Below, piece by piece: positions 20,516 through 32,232 of a stretch of 64,000 nucleotides of DNA. The stretch's first letter is position 1. Every line of letters begins with the position of its first letter. The translations under genes were made by a program, and so were the position numbers. This DNA is from Styela clava (lineage: Eukaryota > Chordata > Ascidiacea > Stolidobranchia > Styelidae), in assembly GCF_964204865.1 (NCBI RefSeq), contig NC_135251.1:20274001-20338000 (forward strand), in the 5' to 3' direction. Under the pieces are notes generated by a model. It was not told the origin of the DNA. It ran no database searches and saw only the letters and a list, made by a program, of their open reading frames with translations.

Positions 20516-22351
20516 AAAAAGATATTCTTAAACAAAGTATTGTGATATTATAGTTGGTCAATATGAAATATATTCACAATCAAGCAGATCCATGGCTTTG
20601 CTTGAAGTTACCTTTTTATAAAATTAATGATGTATATATAGTGTTGTATGGCACCTACGTCCTATATCCTCATTCCAAGGCATAAACATGTAGACTCCAG
20701 TGTACATTATGCAATTTTTAATAAACAGATATTTTTATAGGAATCACCAGGGAATATCGGACTATGCCACTCTCACAAAATCATTGAGAAAAGTTATGTG
20801 GACGAGACTTTTTTCGCGCAAGATGACCTGAATAATTATTAGCGCTAGGGATTTTATGTGGAATTTCCAATTTGTATATTGATTTTTCATAATTGTGGTG
20901 AGATGAGATGAAAATAATGAAAAAAATATGAAGTTGAAAAATACCATGGCTCTACGCATAGACTTATGTACAGAAATCTGGCACACGACAATAAAAAAGG
21001 ACTGGACCAGTTATATCCAGTCTTTGATTATAGCGTACTTCTTGGGGAGCTGAACACTAGAGAATGAACCATTGAAGGGTAGATTGGAAGAGTTTTTTTT
21101 GATGGCATGCAGTCACGTGCAAGTAATGACAAAAATCTATATCATCCTTTCATGTCATACGAGTATTCTTCTTCACTGACCTTTTCAAAAAAAGTTTTGC
21201 TTAAAACTATCCGCTGCACCTTTCTCATTTATACAAGTACAGCTAACTTTTAAACGTGAATATAATCCAACTTCCCCTTGTTGATACTAAACACCACCCT
21301 CTTCAAATAATCCAAACAGACAAAACTAAACTAAACAATCACATTTATAATATTGAGTATGTGAATACACAATGTATGATTAGTAAAAAAAATATTTGGT
21401 ATTGAATTATAGTCTAAGCAAGTGCAAATGAGTGTGTAAATATAACAATGTACTATATATATGAATGAAGAACAATATATGTCTGAAATGACGATTAGAG
21501 CCTCTTGCTATACCTTCCATGGAAACTTTTCACCTAAAAAAAAACGAGAAAATGGAATAAGTATTCTAGGAGGAAATAGGAGCAGTTATGCAAATCGGCA
21601 ATATATTCACTGTAAGTCAGTCGTGCTCATGTACCTTCTCCAAATAAAAACATTGAAAATAGATGGAGCAGAGAAGCTTGTTGGCTGATAAATTACAAAA
21701 CTTGAAGAATAGCACTTGTGTTTCTGTGTATGCGAGAACTTAATAAGATTACATGATAACATTGATAATGACTCAAAGTTTAAAAAATGCCAACATACAG
21801 CTTTGCCACTCGAAATTTGTCCGAGAGTAAGTCCATAAAAAGGTAACATATGGGGTAGTGGTAACATATTTATTTTTTGCAATCAAGCATTTAGTTCTAT
21901 TTAACCGGAAAAGTATTGTAACAAGCTTCCAATTCACTTTTAATGCTCAAAAATTTCAGATATTTTGAATTCAAGTAAAGTACTCCCAGGTTATGCCTGC
22001 TGCTTCACAAAAATGGTACAGACCATCTGATTAAATTAAAGGCAGGTAGACAAAATGTGGTTGATTTGACAGTAAATGATTCAGAAGTAAACTCAGATAA
22101 TTCAGAAGTTTCATTTAGCAATCAATGATACATATACTATGTATACGTATGTTAGACCTGTCATTTTTTGAGTTTGCAAACACGGGTAGCAACAACAATT
22201 AAATATGGAAATATTGACAAGAAACTATGCATGAAATTTGTAAAAAGTCGTGGAAAATGGAAAAGAGACTAACAAATATTTCCAGATAATAAGGATTTCG
22301 ATGGCAGATTGGAGAAGCAAAATACTGATTCGCTTTACAAAAAAAAACAAT

Positions 22352-23425
22352 TTATGGTGTAAGTTCAAAAATTATACCAGCTGGATCAATCGAGATCATC
22401 TGTCTTACACCAGATTTAGTTGTAATCAGATTTCCTCTTGAATCAAGTAAAAGCAAAGTTGGAAGTTCTCTCACATAGAATTTACCAGCCAGTTTTTCCT
22501 GAAAATAGTTGTGGTAATATGGCTTTATATTTATAGTGAAGCAACTAATGAAACGAAGCACCATTATAAAGTGCTGTAAACCGAATCTGTTATAAGCATT
22601 GTGAGTAAAATTTGAAAATCTGAATTTCAAGTGCTTCGCATTGTACAAAATTATACTGAAAATAATTCACCAGAAATTCAAAAAGTTGAAAAGCATGCCT
22701 TATTAAAAATACTTTATTAATTACAGAATATAGCGATATGACAGAAGTTTTACGATATTGGACTGTTTATTAGGATTTCTGAAATAGCTTATCGATATCA
22801 GCTATGATTATTCAAACATTACCCTTAAATCACTTTTAAAGGGAATTGCATGCCAAGGCATGTCGTTATAATATCCGTTGAACGAGTTCTCCTCTGTGTC
22901 CAGACTAACAAAGACCACTTCAAACTTTTTGCCTCCGGCATTCACATCGTTGTAGAATTGCGCCAGTCTAAAAAAAAAATAAGCAACTAAAGTTTCCTCC
23001 GATAGTCTACCGCGATAAGGCCTGATTACTGGCATTAGTTACAGTATTTTATGTTGACTGAATAATAAAAGGGGCATCTATAACATTCTGAACATCTGGA
23101 ATTTAGTATCGAGCCCTGGCTAGCGGAGAAGCTTGTGAGTCAATGCGTGATGGCAAAAAATAGTGAAACTATAGGAACGTAGGATGTCAGATAGTCAATA
23201 AATTTGTTCTGTGCTATATTCTGGCAGTAACAGAAGTACCGATATATCACGATAATTTACAAACAGCATTCCATACTTGGGAGTGAATTGCCTGCATGGT
23301 GGACACCAATGTGCACCGAAGTATAGTCCCAAAACGTCTTCCCCGTAAAGATTCAAACTATCTGGTGTAATGCTTCCGCCCTTGGAAACCAACTCATCAC
23401 CCAGTAACTCATATCTCCAGGGCAT
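22352..23425 (-). CDS. Nucleoredoxin-like/tryparedoxin-like thioredoxin, copy B
   Basis: Minus-strand exons 23425-23277, 22967-22823 and 22498-22352, with the same phases as copy A, give 146 residues, normal for a one-domain tryparedoxin-like protein. The motif AHWCPPCRQFTPK holds the two redox cysteines, followed by FEVVFVSLD, DMPWHAIPF and LPTLLLLD with the cis-proline. Compared with copy A there is one codon less in exon 2 (AGG against ARGG). Exon 3 has GKFYVRELPT for GKYGVKGIPS, an unusual change in the segment before the cis-proline, and the stop comes 23 codons earlier. All splice sites and the frame are intact, so it looks functional. It likely has a related thiol-disulfide role with somewhat different partner preference (inference). 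Confidence 0.85.
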
Positions 23426-24679
23426 TTTACAGTTTTTTCTCTCGTTGTTCGGAAACTATCAGCAACGCAGCGAAAATTTAACAAATCACTGAATTAAATT
23501 CTGTAAAGTATATATATATAGCTGTCTTCAGTCAAGCAGTGACTTCCGTGATGCACGATTTTACATGATTTCTCAGTCATCGTGACTTGCTTACCGGAAT
23601 ACCGAGTACCGAAATAAATGATGGATTGATTGCTTACGGTGACCGTGACTTGCTAGTCATTATTCAGACGATGCAGTTTTTGTGCAAAGGCTTGCGCATT
23701 TAGGGGTGATTGTATACGAACAAAAACAAATTTCAACTTTTGTTTTTTAAAGCGTTTTTGTGTCATTTGCACTGAGCCACAAATTTGTAACTTAGTTCCC
23801 CTCCAACACTATTTTGCTGTGTGCAGTTCTCAGCTACAGCCGATGGAGAATACGGCAGATATAAATGAATGACATTAACAGATAATAATTATTGATAATT
23901 ACATTACATGATGATCATCAATTTTAAATACATTTCAGATTATCACGTCACTATATTAGATACGTGGGGTGAAAACGCACGGATGATTAATAATATTGAA
24001 ATATTGCAGGAAGGCTCCAGATGACAGAATAGGGGATGTGAGAACTCATAAGTGGATATTCGAAAAAAATGAAACAACCTATTGAGTAGGATGGCTAGAG
24101 TAGATATTTTATAAATGAATAATATAGTTGTCTGTGTAATGGAAATTTAGAATGTCTATATTCTTTTATATTTGAATTTGATAAAAATGCTATTATATCC
24201 ATGTTTTAGGGCCAATTTACATCTGTTCAAACCACTGCGTTATTTATTAATTGTTTAAGTAAGCGTGCGTTATTGCGTTAACGCATAATTTTGCCGCACT
24301 GCGTCAACGCAACGAATTCTGGTGGTACATTCTTCGCGTTGACGCTGCTTTAACCGAGATTTGAGTTGTTCTTCAGGTGCTTTGTTCTGTGATTTGGTGA
24401 TGACTTTAAGCAAACATCAACGATTAGAATTTGTTGAAAAGTTTCATTACTTTATTTTGTATATATTTGACCCGGGGTTATTTCGAGAGATGTCGGTCCT
24501 TAAACTTTTGATGAATGACCGTTCATAAACTACTTCCTTCATGACGATTTCACCATCTGTTCGTGGACAGAAATAACATGTCGACGTAAACAAAATCTTT
24601 TATCGGTCTTTGTCTTTTTCTCTCATTCTTGTTTTTTCATTATTTCGGGTGATTGTCAGTCGGCTGTTTACAATTTATT

Positions 24680-25113
24680 AGACACGTAGTGGACATAACG
24701 ATCGTTTCAATATTATGTTGGTCTTGTTGTTGTTGTTCTTTGACACTTTTTGGACATCTAGTGGAAAATCTAAAAAACCGCTTTTCTCTTTCATTACGGG
24801 ACCGATTGCTTCGAAATTTTTACTGGTTGAAGATGAAATTTTTCTCCAGAATGCTATTACTTTTATTTATTTCAAATATTTCTGCTAGCTCTGTGAGATT
24901 TTTTTTTTGCTATGACGTCACCGAACGTTCTGCGGACGCATAGCCGACACTCCTCTTCTTTTTGATCACGTGCCATCGAACGTCGATGGTTTGTAACGAA
25001 GTCCTTACGGTACTTTGCTACGATTTTTTCCTTACGCTGATCGACGGTACGGTAAACCGTACTGTACTGCGAACAGACGTGTCCATATATTTGGGCGTAG
25101 CTCTCTTGTTTTC
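24680..25113 (-). repeat. Dispersed repeat family X, copy 2 (-)
   Basis: Reverse complement of the 19581-19975 copy over its full length. It runs from GGACATAACGATCGTTTCAA at the left through TTCGAAATTTTTACTGGTT and TATGACGTCACCG to GGGCGTAGCTCTCTTGTT at the right. It is longer than copy 1, mainly between the CRE and the outer end. Long plus-strand open frames here (24653-24943, 24962-25252) are by-products of the repeat. Confidence 0.8.
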
Positions 25114-25457
25114 TTTTAGGAGTTTGTCGTTAAGTAGTGTTAATTTATTTGCCGTATTGAGCGGATTGTTTACTTGTCTTGAGTTACATGATAGGGCTTC
25201 ATTCATATTTCATAATTTAACTTTGCTATCGTTTGCATATTTTAGAATTTAATATGTTGTTAAATTGCATGTTGTGTTGGTCGTAAACTTCAGCAACCAT
25301 CTACATTCTACAATACTGGAATCATTTGTGTCTCTACAATAATCAATCCTATTCAAAGTTGTGAGGTTGTTAACATCGCGAAACCTCGCAGGTTATAAGT
25401 CGAAGAAAGTTGATAGCGCCTCATCACTTCTTGTAGAGCCTCATAATGAGTTCTAAG

Positions 25458-25627
25458 CAGTGGTGAGATTCAAATTTTTTGTCAGCCGGTTCCATCACAA
25501 AAGTCATATTTTTTGGCCGGTTCTGTTATATGTTTTTTTTTAGTAATGCTAACCGGTTCGCTGATCTTATAAAATTCCGCGAGACGGTTCTATAGAACCG
25601 GTGCGAACCGGCCGAATCCCACCACTG
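25458..25627. mobile_element. 170-bp hAT MITE with perfect target duplication
   Basis: Ends CAGTGGTGAGATTC and (other strand) CAGTGGTGGGATTC. GTTCTAAG lies on both sides (25450-25457 and 25628-25635). AACCGG words recur throughout. This terminus type is widespread among animal hAT MITEs. Confidence 0.92.
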
Positions 25628-26528
25628 GTTCTAAGGCCCCCTATAATGTACAGAATTCGTGTTGTGCTTGAGAAGAAGGAAGGATATAAAAAGAAGGAGC
25701 AAAAGAAGACGGTGGTGGGTGCATTCTTTTTTGCAGAGAAGACCTCAACTATAAGATGTTCTAAATCCATATCTCCTCAATCTGTATAAATTTTATTGTT
25801 TTGAAAAAAGAAAAAATAATAGTGTATTGATATACAACTGCATTATACACTAGCCAAAAGAACTCAAATTTTCCATCTGAATAGCAGTTTGTCGTACGGT
25901 ACCCACTTTCTGCTTTAACACAGTGCTTATTGAGTTGCTGATCCACAGTAAGTACCAGGGTTGTCAGATCCCAGCGATCAAAAAAAGCCAAATCGAGACA
26001 TGAAAAAGCCCACAAAAAAGTCTGTAAGTACAAAAGCTCTATGATTTGAAGCCTGTGGCAGGTGGCACAATAGTGGATTTCCACAGTTTGCAATACGATG
26101 ATCAATGTAGAGCCATCGGTTCATTTAGTGAGCCACAAAAATGTATTTTCCCATTAAAAAATGTATTTCCGGTTGCAATCATGGCGATTTCCACTTCAGT
26201 GGGATGAAGGGTTCAAAAGTAAAATGGATTAATTGAATGGCAGCACCCGAATCTACATTCGACACAGTACAGTCCAGCTGACATCAATATAAAAAAGTTT
26301 GAAAAATCAAAAACCAAATAAAAAGAAATGTCAAGCGGACAGCAATATTTTACAATTCAATATTATGCAGGATGCCGCTTCAGTATGTGATATACCTACA
26401 TGTTTCTAATTAAAACTTGCGATATACCGTAAAAATTCTCCCATTACCGCGTAGGCTACTGTACTTTATTATTAATAAAATTTTTATTTTTCAAATTTTG
26501 AAACCATCATTTTCATTAAACAAATATC

Positions 26529-26718
26529 TAACCACGTAACGCTTACAGGTGGTTTACTCATAGCTAATTTTAGCGTAGTTAATCAAATCGTTCGTGGGAT
26601 TAAATTTTGATTACTGCAACTAATAATCACGTACCGTTTACAGGTGGTTACTAATAGCTAATTTTAGCGTAGTTAATCACGTCGTTCGTGAGACTAAATT
26701 TTGATTAATGCAACTAAA
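26529..26718 (+). repeat. Tandem duplication, two units of about 95 bases
   Basis: Units 26529-26623 and 26624-26718 share ACAGGTGGTT, AGCTAATTTTAGCGTAGTTA, CGTTCGTG and AAATTTTGATTA in order. Differences are scattered single bases and small indels. No coding signs. Confidence 0.8.
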
Positions 26719-26913
26719 CTGAAGCTCCTCGGAAGGCATGATGACAGATAAGTTATACAACTGTTGTTTGGAAACAAAACCTAAAACTAATAAATAACAC
26801 GCAAAACTATGAAAACAATGTTTACAAACCTGCTTGGATATCTGTCTGAGCGGCTGCAGAAGCTGCAAGTGTTACGTCGTTGTTGACTTATATCTGATTG
26901 GTTATGGTTAAGA

Positions 26914-27849
26914 CAGAGGCGTGCAACATACGGCCCGCGGGCCACAGCACGGCCCGCGGTACCTATTTACGTGGCCCGCTACATACTTCATAGATTATAG
27001 AATATAAATTTAAAAACTTTTTCTGAATTGTAACGGCATCATTGGCATTTTTGACTGCAGTTATAAGTCTATGGACCTTTCCCCGAGCATCGACTTCCTC
27101 GTTTACTTCGTGACATTGGCCAGACAGCAAGATGCAAAAAGTGCCCTAACTATTTTCGTATCCACTCAGACACTTTTTTCACTCAGACAGATTTTCAGAT
27201 GTGGTCGTAAACATTACCTCGTTTTTGGGTTTCTGAACTATATTTGTTAGTTTCCAGTTGTGTTCCAGCAATCAGATAATTTAATGATGACTTTGTCGTC
27301 TTAAAATTAGTGTAGAAATATCGGTAATAGATTAGGCTAAAATTCTTTACCAGTACGTTTAAAAAACAGATTATTGTATGCGATGAATCACAATGATGGT
27401 TTGAAACATATAACCCACTCTTAAAATAAGCCCCGAAAATTTTTCAATAGTTAAGTATATGAGGAATTTTCCGGGGGTCAAAGGCCGGGAAAAGGTCCAT
27501 AAGACTACATCACACTGTGATTTAATTCCACCTACAGTACTGTGACGACCCCCCAATTGTTGCAGCATAATGTGCATTGTATAAAAACCACCTTGTTCTG
27601 ACAGCGGTAGGTGATCTTACTTTATGGTTGCAGGTTGTTATACGAAAAAGCTTAACAAAGTTCAAATCTCTACCAGCAAGAAACGTTGATTATCTCATTA
27701 ATCACCTACCCAATGAATAAATTGATTGTACGTGCTCTTCCATTGAATAAATTATTCATAAAAAATTATGAGTTGTTCGATGGTCTGGCCCCCGGTATCA
27801 CTATACTTGTAGTTTGTGGCCTATTGCGCTAAACAGATGCTCGCCCCTG
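26914..27849. mobile_element. 936-bp non-autonomous hAT element with target duplication
   Basis: Left end CAGAGGCGTGCAACATACGG and right end (other strand) CAGGGGCGAGCATCTG. The octamer GGTTAAGA is perfectly duplicated (26906-26913 and 27850-27857). Subterminal GGCCCGCGGGCCAC at the left is typical of hAT elements. Inside, 27365-27500 is the reverse complement of part of 20000-20160. No transposase frame was seen, although CCCCGAGCATCGACTTCCT near 27078 recurs at 60353 and may be transposase debris. Confidence 0.88.
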
Positions 27850-28479
27850 GGTTAAGATAACAAACACGGGAATCGATGCTCGGAGAAATTCAAATGTTAG
27901 CTAAGCAATAGGTTATTGTTGCACACTGAATATTGTAGCCTATCTTATGTGATTTTGTCAATAGACACTAGAAGTCTAGAATAGACTTGAAAAAAATGTC
28001 AAATTTGACGTTAAAAAGTCAATATGACAACCCTGGTGAGTTCCGGTACTACTGCTCCCGACAAAATATGAACTGTTGACTCGACATGCGTTGACGGACC
28101 CCAGTGTGAACAAGTTCACCGCATTGCGTATGCGTAGAAATATAACACAACGCATTGCGTTGATGTGAATGGACCCTTATACTACCATAATGGATCTAAA
28201 ATTTTAACGTGATCAACCGATAAATAGCTCCGGAATAAAACAAATCATTCGGCATAATCCTTTAGATCAGAGGTTCTCAACTTCCCACGTAAAAAGGCCG
28301 CATTTTGGACACAAAAGATGCGACGGGCCACAGAGTAATATTTCCATGTATTCGTACTATTCAAGTAATTTATTAGTTCGATGCTGATGTTTAATATGCT
28401 TCTGTTTTTATTTTTATTCATTGTAAAACATAGTTAATTGATAGCAAAAATATAATACCTAACATTAACAATGTTTTTC

Positions 28480-28784
28480 AATAGACCTTATTCATTTAAA
28501 ATCCATCCTACGCGCAAAAAAAAAAGTGACGTAAAAATTTTTTTTTTAACATTAGCTCTTATGGGAAATGTGATCACCAGAGCAGAAATTTGCATTTTTT
28601 GGGATTTTCTAGCAATATCTCAGTATGAACGTGGGCAGTTTTAAAAATAGAATATTTTTTAGATAGTTTTCGATACTTTTATCACTATAAACACGGTCGA
28701 GATTTTTTATAATCGTTCATCGAAATTTTAATGGGCGAGGTGTTTCCACTGACGTCACTCTCGCTTTACCATGACATTCGGCCA
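28480..28784 (+). repeat. ISL2EU left terminal inverted repeat
   Basis: Matches the reverse complement of 33707-34011 over the whole 305 bases with few differences. These include GGGCGAGG for GGGCGTGG near 28733-28740 and a few changes near 28625-28665. It contains ACTGACGTCACTC and GTGATCACC. Confidence 0.9.
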
Positions 28785-29385
28785 TAGCATTGTGGTCTGC
28801 GATAAAATGCGCGCCGGCTGCTCGTTCTTCTCATTCTGTAGGACCGGTAACTGAATACCGACATGTCGTCGCTTAGCATTTAGTGAAAGACCTATTTTCG
28901 CTATTGCAGTTATGCTAAAATGGCAGTCTGTTCACGTATTCAGTCAGGTTATCTTCTCGTTATTGGCTTTGCACATGTCTTACCGATAGAGTGACCTTTC
29001 TCTAGAGGCTTGCTGACATATACGGTACCTGTATCAGTACCGGTAACCTGGTAACGTACGGTACCGGTATTGACTTTACACTTTATGTAATACAGTAATA
29101 TGATGGTTAGATTAATGTTTGTTTGTACCGTACCGGTATACGACTTACCGTATCCTACCTATTGTCAAAAATGCAATAAAAGTTTTAGTTTTCACTCTTT
29201 AATGCAATACTGGTGCCGGTACCGGTATGCTTAGGACTGTATGGTACGATAATTATTATACAGTTTTAGACTTAACAGTACCTGGTATGTGACAAATCAA
29301 TTATCGTGTTGGAAATGTAATAATCAAATAATTTCTACATTAAGATCCTACTGTACGGTATATTATATAACATATCATTTACAAG

Positions 29386-30906
29386 ATGTCAGGCCGAGTT
29401 TGCTGTGTCATCAAATGCACCAATCATGCCTATAAACTTCAGAAGTGGAAATCATCCCACTGCCCTATTCATAATGTATCGAAAGGTGAAGAAGGCTGTA
29501 TTTGTACTCCACCGTTCGAGCATCATCCTTTTCCAACGGAACTCAAAGACCCGGAAGGTCGACAGAATTGGATACATAACATAAATAGAAAAGAACCGGG
29601 CAGTAGTAAGTGTGTACTTAATTGGCAGCCAACAAAATATTCTCGAGTATGTTCCATTCATTTCGTAGACGGGAGACCCACTTCAAGTAACCCATATCCA
29701 ACTCTGTGCATGGGATATGAAACATCAATCGTATCAAATAAAAGATGCTTGCCCAGTTATAGGGCGTCTTATGCACCAAAATGTAAAAAACGTAGAACTG
29801 AAGTTTTGGCTGTTCCCACAAATTTAAATTTCGAACATAATTATTGCCTAAATGCAGATATGGGAAAACTTGCTCAAGTCATCAAAAGTCTTAAGATTGA
29901 GAATGCCAAATTACGAGGAAATAATAGAAATTTGAGATCCGAAGTTGCTAAACTAAAATGTTCATTTCGGAAAGTTACTGCTCTACCTCCATTACATACA
30001 GACAAGTCCGTGGCATTTTATACTGGGTTTCCTTCAAAAAAAGTTTTAGACAAAGTCACAAACCTTTTAAGAAGCAAGGCACCAAGGACAAACTTTTTAA
30101 AAGGCAACGCACCAAGAAAACGTATTATCAGCTCCAAAATCTTAATGTCTACCCGGATGCATAAACTGAGCTTTTCTCAACAACTCATTATGACTTTAAT
30201 GAGGCTAAGACTCGGATTGTTAATCACAGACCTAGCTGAAAGATTTCATGTATCCCAAGCGACTGCATCAAGGGTTATCGGAAATATGTTGAAATTTTTG
30301 TCACATCAGATGAAAAGCCTAATCAATAATCCATCACGCTATCATATCATGAATTTACCCCGAAAGTTCAAAATAAGACCATACAATAAAGTCAGGTGGA
30401 TCTTAGATTGTACAGAGTTGTTCATTGCGACCCCAAAGGACTTGCATATGCAGTGTATTACTTGGAGCGACTATAAACACCACAATACTGCGAAATATCT
30501 TTCAAGCGTTCATCCAAATGGAATGATTAATTTTTTGTCGCGTGGGTGGGGTGGCAGAGCGAGTGACAATCATATAGTCAAGAATAGCGGTTTTTTGAAT
30601 TTGCTAGAACCTGGCGATATGGTAATGGCTGACAGAGGATTTCTCATCAGAGATGAGCTTCTCATTCGTCAAGCAGATCTATTGATACCTCCAGGAAAAC
30701 AGGGCAAGGAACAAATGCCTCTAAGTGATGTGACAGCAACGAAAAACATAGCAAATAGGCGAATTGTGGTAGAGCAAGCCATAGGTCGCCTAAAAAAATT
30801 CAAAATTTTACAGTCGGAAATACCTATCAGACTATTGCCTCAATTGGACAATAATATGGTAATCTGCGCAGGTATCAGCAATATGAAACCACCCTTCTAT
30901 TCCTAG
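29386..30906 (+). CDS. ISL2EU transposase: THAP zinc finger plus DDE_4 nuclease
   Basis: An intact, intronless 506-residue frame. Residues 1-110 form a long-type THAP domain: CCVIKC (Cys7/Cys11) at the start and SRVCSIHF (Cys89, His92) completing the zinc site, then NPYPTLCMGY. A leucine-rich coiled coil follows at about 160-195. An HTH_Tnp_4-like segment (residues 260-305, TDLAERFHVSQATASRVIG) comes next. The DDE_Tnp_4 catalytic core has Asp341 in LDCTE, Asp416 in MADRGF and Glu463 in VEQAIGRLK, with TWSDYKHHNT and WGGRASDNHI between them. All three acidic residues and the zinc ligands are present and there is no stop or frameshift. The protein may therefore still be active. It would bind the terminal repeats through the THAP domain and cut and join DNA ends in the nucleus. 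Confidence 0.92.
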   Translation: MSGRVCCVIKCTNHAYKLQKWKSSHCPIHNVSKGEEGCICTPPFEHHPFPTELKDPEGRQNWIHNINRKEPGSSKCVLNWQPTKYSRVCSIHFVDGRPTSSNPYPTLCMGYETSIVSNKRCLPSYRASYAPKCKKRRTEVLAVPTNLNFEHNYCLNADMGKLAQVIKSLKIENAKLRGNNRNLRSEVAKLKCSFRKVTALPPLHTDKSVAFYTGFPSKKVLDKVTNLLRSKAPRTNFLKGNAPRKRIISSKILMSTRMHKLSFSQQLIMTLMRLRLGLLITDLAERFHVSQATASRVIGNMLKFLSHQMKSLINNPSRYHIMNLPRKFKIRPYNKVRWILDCTELFIATPKDLHMQCITWSDYKHHNTAKYLSSVHPNGMINFLSRGWGGRASDNHIVKNSGFLNLLEPGDMVMADRGFLIRDELLIRQADLLIPPGKQGKEQMPLSDVTATKNIANRRIVVEQAIGRLKKFKILQSEIPIRLLPQLDNNMVICAGISNMKPPFYS

Positions 30907-30997
30907 GCGACCTAATATCCTGCCCCCCAATAATAGCCCTATGCTTTTGCTCTGTATTCGTGAGCTTTACCTATAGTTAGATATCTAAATTAATATA

Positions 30998-31442
30998 CAG
31001 GGTGTCTCAAAAGTAAGTTACGTTTCAGGTACTTGTCTTTTCATTTCTTCAGAAAACATAGTATGGATAACTAGTAAAATTTAGGTAATGTTTGCATTTT
31101 TTAACAAACCATAAATGAAAAGGGGATTAACCTGAGAAATGAGGTGAAAATTCAAATTCTCTGAGGAAAACATTAATTAATAATTTTAAATTCTCTGTTT
31201 AATAGGCGCTAAGTTTGCCTTGCTAATCTACATGCTTTTTGCCAATCAGCAATTTTGCTCCTCATTTTTGGGGTTAATCTTATTGTCATTCTGTGGGTTG
31301 GGAAAAAGTGTAAACAATACTTATTAAATTTTACTACTTATCCATACTATGTTTCCAGAAGAAATGAATGCTTTATCACGAGTACCTGAAAAGCAAATCA
31401 AAATTGAAAGTGTATACCGGTACTTACTTTTGAGACACATAC
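30998..31442. mobile_element. Mariner-like MITE inside the ISL2EU element
   Basis: The left end CAGGGTGTCTCAAAAGTAAG and the right end (other strand) ATGTGTCTCAAAAGTAAGTA belong to long inverted arms of about 110 bases. Both arms include AACATAGTATGGATAA and AGTAAAATTTA. TA flanks the left end and probably the right. No transposase is present. Confidence 0.75.
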
Positions 31443-32232
31443 CTACATGCCTATTTGCAAAAACTACCTTTTATTTGTGGGGCTGAGCCATCACTGATTT
31501 CAATAAGTTTATTTCTATTTTTGAGCCCTATTTGTTTCTTGCAAAAACTGCCTTTTTTGTGAAGCAGAACCATTACTGATTTAAATAAGTTTATTTCTTG
31601 ATATTTCTATTTTTGAGCACTTTTTGTTTATCTGCAAAAACTGCCTTTTATTTTTGAGGCTAAACTCTTGCTGATCTATTCATCTATTAAGGACTATTTG
31701 AGTGGAACCCAAATAATAGTTTATTTATATTTGCTTACTCCTCTGCTGCCTTAAATGATTTATTTCATATTCATTTTTTTACCTAATCTGACATTGAATG
31801 GTACTTCTAGTTCTGCTGTATATCCACATCCCCATTCATTAAACAATTCCTGTATGTAATCAGCATCATTTTGTTACTTGTACTCTTACAAATCATATGC
31901 CCACCCCAGGGATGGACCAAAAATTAAGGGTGATAGGCTCGCAGGACATATTTGTAGAAAGTTAAAAACCTTATTGATGGCCGATAAATCACAGTTAAGA
32001 GTTTGAGCAGCGCATGAAGTGACTGCGCCAACATGGCGTCTGACATTTAATGTGAAATTTTTGTTAAATGTTCAGATGCATATGTCTGGTCTCGTAGTAG
32101 ATTATGGTGCTTGGAGTCGACTTTCTTTTGTTGTAATGGTGATTGCTTGGTCACCTTGATGTACAAATCGAACGTATTTAGTTTGATTCATCAAGTTCCT
32201 GTTAGATTTCCCAAAGGGTGCCCCCACTTGTA
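31443..32232. other. ISL2EU interior without a gene
   Basis: The rest of the YqaJ-type gene (zinc finger and nuclease) would be expected here on the minus strand, but I find no matching frame. Three degenerate direct units with GCAAAAACTGCCTTTT..ATTTCT recur near 31450-31660. At 31908 CAGGGATGGACC could be a hAT end whose insertion replaced the missing part. Confidence 0.45.

Larger units (their letters stand above)
20180..23800 (+). repeat. Segmental duplication, copy B
   Basis: A direct-orientation counterpart of 6275-9690. It begins within sequence matching the NUPR1-like intron, so exon 1 of that gene was left behind. It includes exon 2, the intergenic block and a full nucleoredoxin-like gene, and similarity ends near 23800. 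There is no hAT insertion at the position corresponding to 9706. Divergence is moderate and indel-rich, so the duplication is not very recent. Confidence 0.85.
24209..28176. mobile_element. Harbinger-like element shell with later insertions
   Basis: The left end GGGCCAATTTACATC and right end (other strand) GGGTCCATTCACATC are inverted and both are followed by GCGTT/GCAATGCG-rich subterminal sequence. TTA flanks each side (24206-24208 and 28177-28179). TTA duplications and GGG-C-type ends fit PIF/Harbinger. No transposase is inside. The interior holds family X (24680-25113), two hAT MITEs and a tandem repeat, so the original element was far shorter. A 3-bp duplication can arise by chance, hence moderate confidence. 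Confidence 0.5.

Noticed and set aside
19581..25113. Calling the family X pair plus copy B a single composite transposon
   Set aside because: The right arm is inside a separately supported Harbinger-like shell, and no target duplication was found outside the arms; kept only as a finding.
24653..25252. Two long plus-strand frames that look hydrophobic, membrane-protein-like
   Set aside because: They lie on the antisense strand of repeat family X, and the frames are not kept in the other copies.
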